6,011 nucleotides of DNA from CAYLKS01 sp964384205 [NCBI: uncultured bacterium] (GTDB taxonomy: Bacteria > JAGOEH01). The translations under genes and the position numbers were made by a program. The stretch covers positions 1 through 6,011 of the forward strand of contig CAYLKS010000110.1 of assembly GCA_964384205.1 (NCBI GenBank), read 5' to 3'. Below are positions 1 through 5,930 of this stretch, piece by piece (the stretch's first letter is position 1; each line of letters begins with the position of its first letter). The notes under the pieces are model-generated. The model was given only the letters and a program-made list of their open reading frames with translations. It had not been told where the DNA came from and ran no database searches.

Positions 1-13
1 ATCGTGTCCGGGA

Positions 14-1285
14 TCAGATTTTTGTCCTTAATTTTACTAAATAATAAATGGGAAATCCAGAAAAAATTAGAACAATTGCTATTATGGATTGTAATATTGT
101 TAAACCTATAAAGGACTCGTATAATAACCATAGAGACAAAATTACACCACCAAGTGGAATCAAATACTTGCCTGGCGGAACAAAAATCAATTCATTAGAT
201 TTTTTAATTAATGCCGAAGCTGATGCAGAAGAAATTACATAGGGTATTAAATAAGCGAAAGCTGTAAACAATGCAAGTTGCTCGAATGTCCCGGTAAATA
301 TAAGTAAAGCTGATAACAACGTTTGAAGACATAACGTTCTGTAAGGAATTTTAAATTTATTTAACTTCAGGTTGTATTTCCATTTTTCTTCCCTACTTAT
401 ACCATATAATATTCTGCTTGTTACCAAAGTTGAACCATTTAAGCATCCACCAACAGAAAGCAATATCCCCAACGACATGACTGGAACAATGAATCCTAAA
501 AAATTTTTGGAAAATCCGATTAAACTGCCAGAGAAGTCACCACCTTGGGGAAGATATGATCCTACGAAAAATACAACAGGCAAATAAAGAGCTAAAACTA
601 TTATCATGCCAAACAAAACACCATAAGGTATGTTTCTTTTAGGTTTTTTAGTCTCCTCCGAAGGTATTGGCCCTGCCTCAAAACCTGTATATGCCCAGAC
701 CGTTATAGCGGCCACTGCACCAACAGAAAAAAAAGAAAGATTGCCAAAATTAATGGCTCCTCCATGAGGAAGGAAGAAAAAACAAGCAAAGATAAAAATT
801 ATTATTGGGATAATTTTAGCCAAAGTTATTATATTTTGCAACTTACCCACGATTTTTACTCCCAAAAGATTTATCACGAGGTTAACTAATAAAATCCCTA
901 TGGCAATAATACTATGATAAAAAAATCCGTTAAGGCCAAGAATTTCTAAAAGTGCATCTGAAAATGCAACTGACAAAGTAGCCAAAGAGGCAATGTAACT
1001 TATCCACAAAGACCATCCTGTTATATATCCTACCTTGTTTCCGAAGGCGCAGTAAGCCTGAGATACCGGGCCGCCGGAAACACCCACAGACTTTTTAGTG
1101 TGAACAGCCATCGAAATTGAAATGAACAGACATGTTATCCCACCAACAACCCATCCTATTAAAGAAGAAAGAAGCCCATGTTTCAATACAGTGATTATTG
1201 GCAAAAAATATATGCCGGAACCGACTATAGTTCCCACACAAATTGTAATTATTTCAGCAAGACCCAATTTTCTTTCTAATGCCAT
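14..1285 (-). CDS. APC-superfamily amino-acid permease
   Basis: A 423-residue polytopic membrane protein of the amino acid-polyamine-organocation (APC) superfamily, expected to carry an amino acid or polyamine across the cytoplasmic membrane by proton symport or exchange. The substrate cannot be told from sequence. About twelve hydrophobic helices are visible (roughly 10-30, 36-60, 83-108, 122-143, 147-172, 188-206, 220-243, 263-285, 316-332, 336-356, 373-393, 395-418). Helix 1 carries the family's unwound substrate-binding motif GTIVGSGIY (18-26). Helix 6 and its following loop carry VWAYTGFE, then SEETKKPKRNIP (196-220). The VTSRILYGISRE stretch after helix 8 (288-299) is also typical. Length is normal and the stop is within the window, so the gene is complete. 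Its ATG overlaps the end of rsmA by ten bases (ATGGCATTAG), so translation is probably coupled to that gene. The neighbour does not indicate a substrate. Confidence 0.9.
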   Translation of the reverse strand: MALERKLGLAEIITICVGTIVGSGIYFLPIITVLKHGLLSSLIGWVVGGITCLFISISMAVHTKKSVGVSGGPVSQAYCAFGNKVGYITGWSLWISYIASLATLSVAFSDALLEILGLNGFFYHSIIAIGILLVNLVINLLGVKIVGKLQNIITLAKIIPIIIFIFACFFFLPHGGAINFGNLSFFSVGAVAAITVWAYTGFEAGPIPSEETKKPKRNIPYGVLFGMIIVLALYLPVVFFVGSYLPQGGDFSGSLIGFSKNFLGFIVPVMSLGILLSVGGCLNGSTLVTSRILYGISREEKWKYNLKLNKFKIPYRTLCLQTLLSALLIFTGTFEQLALFTAFAYLIPYVISSASASALIKKSNELIFVPPGKYLIPLGGVILSLWLLYESFIGLTILQSIIAIVLIFSGFPIYYLVKLRTKI

Positions 1286-2073
1286 TGTTCTATCTTCTCC
1301 ATTATCTTATTAAAATCTCCAAAAGACATAGACCCAACTTTTTTTTCTAACATACCGGGGATATTCATATTGCTTATCATGGATCTTGTTTCTCTTTTCG
1401 TTTTTCCTTTGACTTTTATCAGCGCCTCTCTTAATGCATTCTTTAGTTTTTTATTGCTTTGTTTAAAAACCTCTCTGAGTATGAATTCTTCTGCAGGCAT
1501 CTCTTTTTTTGGGATGACTTCTACAATGAATGAATCTACTCTTGGTGGAGGATAAAAAGATTTCTTGTCGATTTCTTTCATTATTTTGAACTTAAAAAAA
1601 AGAGACATTTGCAACGAGAGCAAAGTTTTTCCATTCATCATTTTCTTTACAAAATTCGAGGGAAGAGCTAAAACACCTAAATCAAAATCATAATGAATAA
1701 GTTTTTGAAAAAGTGGCTCACTAATCGAATAGGGAATATTTGAAACAATCTTATTGAATCTCGGAATTTTTACATTCAAAAAATTTCCCCAAATAATTTT
1801 AATATTTTTATGGCTTCTCTTAACACCTTTTAAGAGGGGCGAAAATCTCTTTTCAATCTCTACAGCGTAAACACTTTTAGCATTCTCAGCCAGCAACGAA
1901 GTCAAATTGCCAGGTCCTGCTCCAATCTCCAAGACCACGTCTTTTTTATTTATCTTGCCAAACTTAACCATATCTTTGAGTATTTTTTTATCAATCATCA
2001 AATGTTGATCCTTTTTCGGATCTGGTTTAATGTCATATTCTTTCAATCTGATCATTAAGGAATGTTCCATCAT
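1276..2073 (-). CDS. rsmA: 16S rRNA adenine N6,N6-dimethyltransferase (KsgA/Dim1 family)
   Basis: A class I SAM-dependent methyltransferase of the KsgA/Dim1 family, which dimethylates the two adjacent adenines in the helix 45 loop near the 3' end of 16S rRNA during small-subunit maturation. Visible motifs in order: the N-terminal KKDQHLMID (20-28), matching the family's GQ[NH]FL-D signature; SAM motif I LEIGAGPGNLT (48-58); the acidic end of strand 2, AVEIE (70-74); GNFL (96-99), where many family members have an Asp in place of Asn97; catalytic motif IV NIPYS (112-116); and YPPPRVDS (174-181), a family hallmark. The 265-residue length is normal and the C-terminal helical domain is present. 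The wording resembles archaeal rather than bacterial members. The start is ambiguous: two ATGs are adjacent (2073 and 2070), and the GTGAT element upstream is spaced better for the second. The gene is first of two in a minus-strand unit and overlaps the permease by ten bases. Confidence 0.95.
   Translation of the reverse strand: MMEHSLMIRLKEYDIKPDPKKDQHLMIDKKILKDMVKFGKINKKDVVLEIGAGPGNLTSLLAENAKSVYAVEIEKRFSPLLKGVKRSHKNIKIIWGNFLNVKIPRFNKIVSNIPYSISEPLFQKLIHYDFDLGVLALPSNFVKKMMNGKTLLSLQMSLFFKFKIMKEIDKKSFYPPPRVDSFIVEVIPKKEMPAEEFILREVFKQSNKKLKNALREALIKVKGKTKRETRSMISNMNIPGMLEKKVGSMSFGDFNKIMEKIEQWH
1286..1300 (-). promoter_or_regulatory. Shine-Dalgarno of the permease, inside rsmA
   Basis: On the minus strand GGAG (1300-1297) precedes the permease ATG by 11 bases. 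It lies within the last codons of rsmA. If the anti-SD end of 16S rRNA pairs with GGAGGTGAT, this GGAG sits in nearly the same register as the GTGAT/GGTGA elements in front of other genes here. It supports the ATG at 1285 over a later start and suggests reinitiation by ribosomes leaving rsmA. Confidence 0.45.
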
Positions 2074-2133
2074 TAATCACTTAATATAAATTTATTAAAT
2101 AAGCTTATAAATTTTAGAAAATTAATTTATTGT
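2074..2133. promoter_or_regulatory. Divergent promoter region with shared TATA box
   Basis: This 60-base AT-rich gap separates rsmA (minus) from the carbamoyltransferase unit (plus). The best TATA-like element is CTTATAAAT (2104-2112), whose TTATAA core (2105-2110) is its own reverse complement. In the plus direction its centre is about 25-26 bases before the ATG at 2134. Archaeal transcription starts about 25-27 bases from the TATA centre, so the transcript would begin at or next to the ATG and be leaderless; no SD precedes that ATG. In the minus direction the same box predicts a start near 2081, giving a leader of about 8 bases containing GTGAT. The weaker TTTATTAA at 2091-2098 is an alternative plus-strand box. 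No transcript data support this. Confidence 0.45.
2076..2080 (-). promoter_or_regulatory. Partial Shine-Dalgarno of rsmA
   Basis: GTGAT on the minus strand matches the 3' half of the archaeal SD consensus GGAGGTGAT. It lies 2 bases before the first ATG (2073) and 5 bases before the second (2070). The 5-base spacing favours the second Met as the true start. The match is short, so the call is tentative. Confidence 0.35.
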
Positions 2134-3822
2134 ATGTACATTCTCGGAATTAGTGGTTGGTTCGATAGAAGACATGATGCTGCGGCTTCTCTTATAAAAG
2201 ATGGCAAACTTATTGCTGCTGCTGAAGAGGAAAGATTTACAAGAAGAAAGCACTCTTATGATACTCTTCCATATAATGCGATAGGATTCTGCCTTAAAAA
2301 AGAAAGAATATCAGTAGATGATCTGGACTATGTGGCTATATATTGGAACTTTCCTCATCATTATAAAATAAGAAATTTCAAATGGAAATTTAATGAAAAA
2401 AAGATGATAGACATTATTTTTCCAAAAATATATTTCAATTATAAAAAACATCCAAAAATCAAATACATAAATCATCACCTGTCCCATGCAAGTAGTGCAT
2501 TTAGATGCTCTGGATTTAAAAAATCCTTGATCTTGGTAATAGATGGACAAGGAGAGGAATATGCAACAACTCTTTGGTATGGTAATGGAAACAAAATAGA
2601 ATTTATTAAAGGATGGGGAACAAAGGATAGTCTCGGTTACTTTTACGAAACTGTCAGCGAATATGTTGGATTGGAAGCGTCCGAGCCGGGTAAATTGATG
2701 GGACTGGCAGCATACGGTAAACCTTCATATTCAAAGAAATTTTTTACTATATCAAAAAATGGTTATGCATCACATATAAGCAAAATAATATCAAGAAGAT
2801 TGGACGAAGAAATAGAAACCAGGAAAAAATGGAAGACATTTCTAAGAAATAACATCGTTAAGGAACGAAAAATACCTTTAACGTTCAACAAAAATATCAG
2901 CAGTTTTGTAAAGCCTTCACTGAATTTTGATAAAAAAATGAGAAATCTTGCATCTTCTGCTCAATCGGCAATAGAGGAAATAATCCTTCATTTAATTAGG
3001 TTGGGAGTAGAAAAAACAAACTGCAAAAAATTATGTATAAGTGGAGGAGTTGCCCTAAATTCATTAGCTAATAAAAGCATTTTAAGATCAGAAATCGTAG
3101 AAAATATTTTCATTCAGCCTGCCTCGAACGATGCTGGTTGTAGTATAGGTTCTGCGCTGGAATTATACGCATCCCTGGGATACAAATCAAAAATCAAATT
3201 AGATAATGCATATTACGGACCAAAATTCTCTAATGACGAAATCCTTGAAACAATAAAAAAATTCGGACTTTCCTATGAATACTATGACGATATTTCAGGA
3301 GTGGCCGCAGAATTGGTTTCAAAAAATAAAGTAATAGGTTGGTTTCATGGAAAAATGGAACTCGGACCAAGGGCATTGGGAAACAGAAGTATTCTAGCAA
3401 ATCCATCCAACCCAAAAATGAAAAATATATTAAACAAAAAAATAAAATTCAGGGAATGGTTCAGACCATTCGCTCCCACTATTTTATATTCAGGAAAAGA
3501 TGAGTATCTGGAACACGCCAATTATTCTCCTTTTATGCTTTTTGTTTTTGATGTGAAGAAAGATAAAAGAAAAGAAGTACCGGCAATAGTCCATGTTGAT
3601 GGGACAACACGTCCACAAATATTGAAAAAAAATATCAATCCAAAATATTATAAATTAATAAAGAATATTGAAAAGGAAATATCAATTCCGGTAGTTTTAA
3701 ACACTTCTTTCAATGTAAAAGGAGAACCGATTGTGTGCACACCGAGAGATGCAATAAGAACGTTCTATTCTTCCGGACTAGACTACTTAGTAATGAACAA
3801 CTATCTTATTAAAAAAAGATGA
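2134..3822 (+). CDS. O-carbamoyltransferase, NodU/CmcH/TobZ family
   Basis: A 562-residue cytosolic enzyme, full length for its family, expected to use carbamoyl phosphate and ATP to form carbamoyl-adenylate and pass the carbamoyl group to a hydroxyl, usually on a sugar. The N-terminal Kae1-like domain (about 1-370) shows HDAAASL (14-20) and EEERF (31-35); HHLSH (114-118) with Asp137; EPGKLMGLAAYG (183-194); SGGVALN (303-309); and ASNDAG (330-335). By analogy with Kae1/TobZ, His114, His118, Asp137 and Asp333 would bind the metal. The C-terminal domain shows HGKMELGPRALGNRS (405-419), REWFRPFAP, HVDGTTRPQ (487-495) and LNTSFNVKGEP (522-532). All signature residues I can recognise are intact, so it should be active. 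It leads a three-gene unit, with a glycosyltransferase 4 bases downstream, which points to decoration of a surface glycan or glycolipid. The acceptor is unknown. The lack of an SD at the ATG suggests leaderless translation. Confidence 0.95.
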   Translation: MYILGISGWFDRRHDAAASLIKDGKLIAAAEEERFTRRKHSYDTLPYNAIGFCLKKERISVDDLDYVAIYWNFPHHYKIRNFKWKFNEKKMIDIIFPKIYFNYKKHPKIKYINHHLSHASSAFRCSGFKKSLILVIDGQGEEYATTLWYGNGNKIEFIKGWGTKDSLGYFYETVSEYVGLEASEPGKLMGLAAYGKPSYSKKFFTISKNGYASHISKIISRRLDEEIETRKKWKTFLRNNIVKERKIPLTFNKNISSFVKPSLNFDKKMRNLASSAQSAIEEIILHLIRLGVEKTNCKKLCISGGVALNSLANKSILRSEIVENIFIQPASNDAGCSIGSALELYASLGYKSKIKLDNAYYGPKFSNDEILETIKKFGLSYEYYDDISGVAAELVSKNKVIGWFHGKMELGPRALGNRSILANPSNPKMKNILNKKIKFREWFRPFAPTILYSGKDEYLEHANYSPFMLFVFDVKKDKRKEVPAIVHVDGTTRPQILKKNINPKYYKLIKNIEKEISIPVVLNTSFNVKGEPIVCTPRDAIRTFYSSGLDYLVMNNYLIKKR

Positions 3823-3826
3823 TTAT

Positions 3827-4612
3827 ATGAATTTAAGTATAGCAATAACGGTGGTAGATGACATTAAGATTGAAAGATGTTTGAATAGTATTGATGAGGA
3901 TGTTGAAATTATAATTGTCTTGGATGATGCAACAAGTTCTGTGAAAAGAATAGTAAATTCTTTCAAAAAAGTTAAAACAATCGAAATTCATGAAAGAAAC
4001 GTTGGATTAGCAAAGGATTTGGCTATAAGAAAATCTCAACACAACAAAATATTCCTCATGGATTCTGATTGCGTGTTTGAAAAAAATTGTATAAGTGAAG
4101 TATATAAAAACTTGAAAAGATTTGACATTGTTAAATGTAATGTTATCTTTGATTACGTCAATGTAATCGGTAAAATAATATCAAATCTTAGGAAATACGC
4201 TATATCTGATCAACCTAATATATTTACTCCTGGAATAGCATTCAATAAAAAAATAATTAAAAAAATCGGGGGATATTACTTCGATAGAGATATACATTGG
4301 GTTGAAGACTCCGAACTAAACAACAGAATCAAAAAAGCTGATGTTAAAATAAAATTTCTTTCTGGAATAAATATACATCATTCGCCACTCACATTAAAAC
4401 AAGATTTAAGAAGTGCCTTTAGATACGGGTGCGGAAAAAGGATTGGTGTAGAAAAAGGAATAATGCATGGTATTGGAAGTTTTTTAAAATTCGTTCCAGA
4501 TGTAGTGAACAAAAAAGGTATGTTGGTTGGAATGTATGCAATACTTTGGAGTATTTTTTACTGCTTGGGTTATTTTCTTCAGGCAACATTAAATATATAT
4601 CATAAAAAATAA
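3827..4612 (+). CDS. Family 2 glycosyltransferase with C-terminal membrane helix
   Basis: A 261-residue GT-A-fold glycosyltransferase, likely GT2, transferring a sugar from a nucleotide-sugar donor at the inner face of the membrane. The N-terminal Rossmann-like part shows the first strand SIAITVVDD (4-12), a second strand ending in VLDD (31-34), and ERNVGLAKDLAI (56-67), the usual 'N-G-A-N/D' helix region. DSD (79-81) is the DxD metal/nucleotide-binding motif. HWVEDSELNNR (157-167) holds the ED pair expected to supply the catalytic base. IHHSPLTL followed by FRYGCGKR (183-205) is typical of the C-terminal acceptor side. One hydrophobic helix (about 231-256) near the C-terminus would anchor it. 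The N-terminus is compact, with VVDD where many GT2 enzymes have a P-x-[YF]-N-[EG] motif. The ATG is 4 bases past the previous stop and has only a weak GATGAT element (3818-3823), so translational coupling is likely. Donor and acceptor are unknown. Confidence 0.9.
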   Translation: MNLSIAITVVDDIKIERCLNSIDEDVEIIIVLDDATSSVKRIVNSFKKVKTIEIHERNVGLAKDLAIRKSQHNKIFLMDSDCVFEKNCISEVYKNLKRFDIVKCNVIFDYVNVIGKIISNLRKYAISDQPNIFTPGIAFNKKIIKKIGGYYFDRDIHWVEDSELNNRIKKADVKIKFLSGINIHHSPLTLKQDLRSAFRYGCGKRIGVEKGIMHGIGSFLKFVPDVVNKKGMLVGMYAILWSIFYCLGYFLQATLNIYHKK

Positions 4613-4621
4613 AAATCAACT

Positions 4622-4626
4622 GGTGA
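4622..4626 (+). promoter_or_regulatory. Shine-Dalgarno that questions the downstream start
   Basis: GGTGA here matches the archaeal SD end (GGTGAT) and includes the annotated GTG start itself (4623-4625). A ribosome using it would have a 5-base spacer to an in-frame TTG at 4632-4634. The first in-frame ATG is at 4647, 20 bases away. The site therefore suggests the GTG may be part of the SD rather than the start codon. Confidence 0.35.
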
Positions 4627-5207
4627 ATAATTTGATCTTATATCAGATGATAATGGTAGCTGTTATATCTTCACTGCTAGGATTTTTTATGAAAATTTCT
4701 GATCTTTTGGATGAACATGGATATAAATGGTTCAAATATTCTGATATCACGACCGGAGTTATTTGGGGCAGTCTCTGTTCGATACTGATATTATACAATG
4801 ACTTATTAGCAATATTGTGGTTATCAATTTCTATAGGATTTTTAATAAGAGGACTAATAGACTACCATAATCACCAAATCGCGATAGCAATTATAATGTT
4901 TGCGGCACTGCTTTCAAATGTAAATATATTAAACTATATTGAAAAATTTATTTTTCTCTTGTTATTTTTAACATCATCGGCATTATTTCATGATTATATA
5001 CAATACAAAAGAAAAAATGTTGGAAAATACATTAAAAAATTTTTTTATGATTATCACCTGCATTGGTATACTATAATAACAATCTATCTTTTATGGACAA
5101 AGGATGTTATAGTTTTCATTTCCCTGGTTTTCTTTTCTTATTTTTATGGATTAGTTGCAACTGGACAAGCAAATTACATCCTAGAAAAAATGAGAATTCA
5201 TAAATGA
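4623..5207 (+). CDS. Unrecognised multi-helix membrane protein
   Basis: I do not recognise this family. The reading frame gives 194 residues with about six hydrophobic segments (roughly 7-24, 41-58, 60-76, 85-100, 107-122, 150-178, the last perhaps two helices) and no cleavable signal peptide. Polar loops carry clustered His and acidic residues: SDLLDEHGYKWFKYSD (26-41), RGLIDYHNHQ (76-85), FHDY (122-125) and YDYHLHWY (142-149). D-x-H-x-H and H-x-H spacings at the membrane edge could hold a metal or act in catalysis, but no known motif is matched. The start is uncertain: GTG at 4623, TTG at 4632 (best placed after GGTGA) or ATG at 4647, the last still keeping helix 1. The gene starts 10 bases after the glycosyltransferase, so a role in glycan or lipid-linked sugar handling is plausible by context only. 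Its 3' end overlaps queC, on the opposite strand, by ten bases. Confidence 0.75.
   Translation: MNNLILYQMIMVAVISSLLGFFMKISDLLDEHGYKWFKYSDITTGVIWGSLCSILILYNDLLAILWLSISIGFLIRGLIDYHNHQIAIAIIMFAALLSNVNILNYIEKFIFLLLFLTSSALFHDYIQYKRKNVGKYIKKFFYDYHLHWYTIITIYLLWTKDVIVFISLVFFSYFYGLVATGQANYILEKMRIHK
5185..5190 (-). terminator. Possible T-run terminator of queC
   Basis: A run of six T on the minus strand begins about 8 bases after the queC stop. Archaeal RNA polymerase can stop at T-rich tracts without a hairpin, but runs this short are common in such AT-rich DNA. The tract lies inside the 3' end of the plus-strand membrane-protein gene. Weak support. Confidence 0.2.
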
Positions 5208-5887
5208 ATATATTTTGTTGGATCTCTTATTCCAGCTTTTTCGAAAGCTTTTTTTCTATCTATACAATTTCTACATAGTCCACAATGCTTCTTTCCGCCT
5301 TCATAACATGACCATGTAAAGTGAATTGGCAGTCCGTGATTTTCTGAATATTTGACTATATCCCATTTATATTGATTTATAAAAGGTGTAATTATTTTAA
5401 TTTTATCATACATCCCTTTCGATAAAGATTTTTCCATTGAATCAAAGAATTCTCTTGAAGAATCGGGATAAGGAGGCAGCTCATCTTCTTTGTAAGCTCC
5501 CATACTTATTTTATCTGAGCCGACAACGACAGCATAAGAGGATGCAATTGACAAAAAAATTATATTTCTGGCAGGGACATAATCAATCTTCTTAGATGAT
5601 AAAGTTAAGAAATTATCTTCATAATATTTTGGGATTTTGCCATATCCTAACATAGGAATTCTTAGAAACGGCAACGAAACCTTGGAAACTATTAGATTAT
5701 GAACAGTATATTTCTTTTCTAAAAAATTCAAATATTTTCTAACTGCACTCAATTCCCTTTTCTTTACTTTTTGCCCATAATCTATATAGATAGGGAATAC
5801 TTCATATCCTTCTATGGCTAATTTGCCAACAACTGTACACGAATCCATTCCACCAGAAATCAATGAAACTATCTTCTTATTCTTCAT
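5198..5887 (-). CDS. queC: 7-cyano-7-deazaguanine (preQ0) synthase QueC
   Basis: An ATP-dependent enzyme that turns 7-carboxy-7-deazaguanine plus ammonia into preQ0, the precursor of archaeosine in archaeal tRNA (queuosine in bacteria). The 229 residues are normal for a stand-alone QueC, with no fused glutamine amidotransferase domain. Visible features: the PP-loop SGGMDS (11-16) that grips ATP; IDYGQK (35-40); VPARN (104-108); YPDSSREFF (140-148), where the usual motif is YPDCR; TPF (167-169); and a zinc site of four cysteines in WSCYEGGKKHCGLCRNC (Cys194, Cys202, Cys205, Cys208), followed by R-K-K-A-F. Ser143 in place of the common Cys is the main deviation. The gene stands alone, convergent with the plus-strand unit and overlapping its last ten bases. 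No queD, queE or tRNA-guanine transglycosylase gene is in view. QueC-like proteins also occur in anti-phage systems, but no such partner is present here. Confidence 0.93.
   Translation of the reverse strand: MKNKKIVSLISGGMDSCTVVGKLAIEGYEVFPIYIDYGQKVKKRELSAVRKYLNFLEKKYTVHNLIVSKVSLPFLRIPMLGYGKIPKYYEDNFLTLSSKKIDYVPARNIIFLSIASSYAVVVGSDKISMGAYKEDELPPYPDSSREFFDSMEKSLSKGMYDKIKIITPFINQYKWDIVKYSENHGLPIHFTWSCYEGGKKHCGLCRNCIDRKKAFEKAGIRDPTKYIHL
5234..5255 (+). terminator. Hairpin plus T-run after the plus-strand unit
   Basis: On the plus strand AGCTTT (5234-5239) pairs perfectly with AAAGCT (5244-5249) around a TTCG loop, and six T follow (5250-5255). This is the form of an intrinsic terminator. It starts 27 bases after the stop of the membrane-protein gene, the last gene of the plus unit. 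It lies inside queC, whose codons for K-A-F-E-K-A produce the repeat, so the symmetry may be partly a coding accident. In the queC direction the hairpin has no T-run. Confidence 0.4.
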
Positions 5888-5908
5888 ATAATAATTTTAT
5901 AAGAAATC

Positions 5909-5916
5909 ATTTATAT
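5909..5916 (-). promoter_or_regulatory. TATA box of queC, predicting a leaderless mRNA
   Basis: ATATAAAT on the minus strand has its centre about 25-26 bases upstream of the queC ATG (5887), the same distance as the TATA box of the carbamoyltransferase gene. No SD precedes the ATG. Both facts suggest transcription starts at the ATG. A closer TTATAAAA lies too near the ATG to be the TATA box. Confidence 0.45.
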
Positions 5917-5930
5917 TCGTTATTTTAAAC

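Noticed and set aside
48-587. Open plus-strand frames of 60-70 codons opposite the permease.
   Set aside because: They are antisense to a clear APC permease, have no SD or motif, and arise from its codon pattern.
2311-2550. A 79-codon minus-strand frame opposite the carbamoyltransferase.
   Set aside because: It lies over conserved carbamoyltransferase codons including the HHLSH motif, and its product has no recognisable features.
2134-3822. The carbamoyltransferase as a Kae1/TsaD tRNA threonylcarbamoyltransferase or HypF.
   Set aside because: The N-terminal fold and HxxxH motif are shared, but the C-terminal ELGPRALGNRS, HVDGTTRPQ and LNTSFNVKGEP motifs belong to the NodU/CmcH/TobZ family.
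4419-4619. A 66-codon minus-strand frame opposite the end of the glycosyltransferase.
   Set aside because: It is a shadow of the membrane-helix codons, with no plausible promoter or homology.
5198-5887. QueC as part of an anti-phage or DNA 7-deazaguanine modification system.
   Set aside because: No nucleotidyltransferase, ATPase, nuclease or DNA transglycosylase gene is adjacent; the neighbours are a glycan unit and an unidentified tail.
5894-5901. TTATAAAA upstream of queC as its TATA box.
   Set aside because: It lies only about 7-14 bases before the ATG, which would put the transcription start inside the gene; ATATAAAT at 5909-5916 is spaced correctly.
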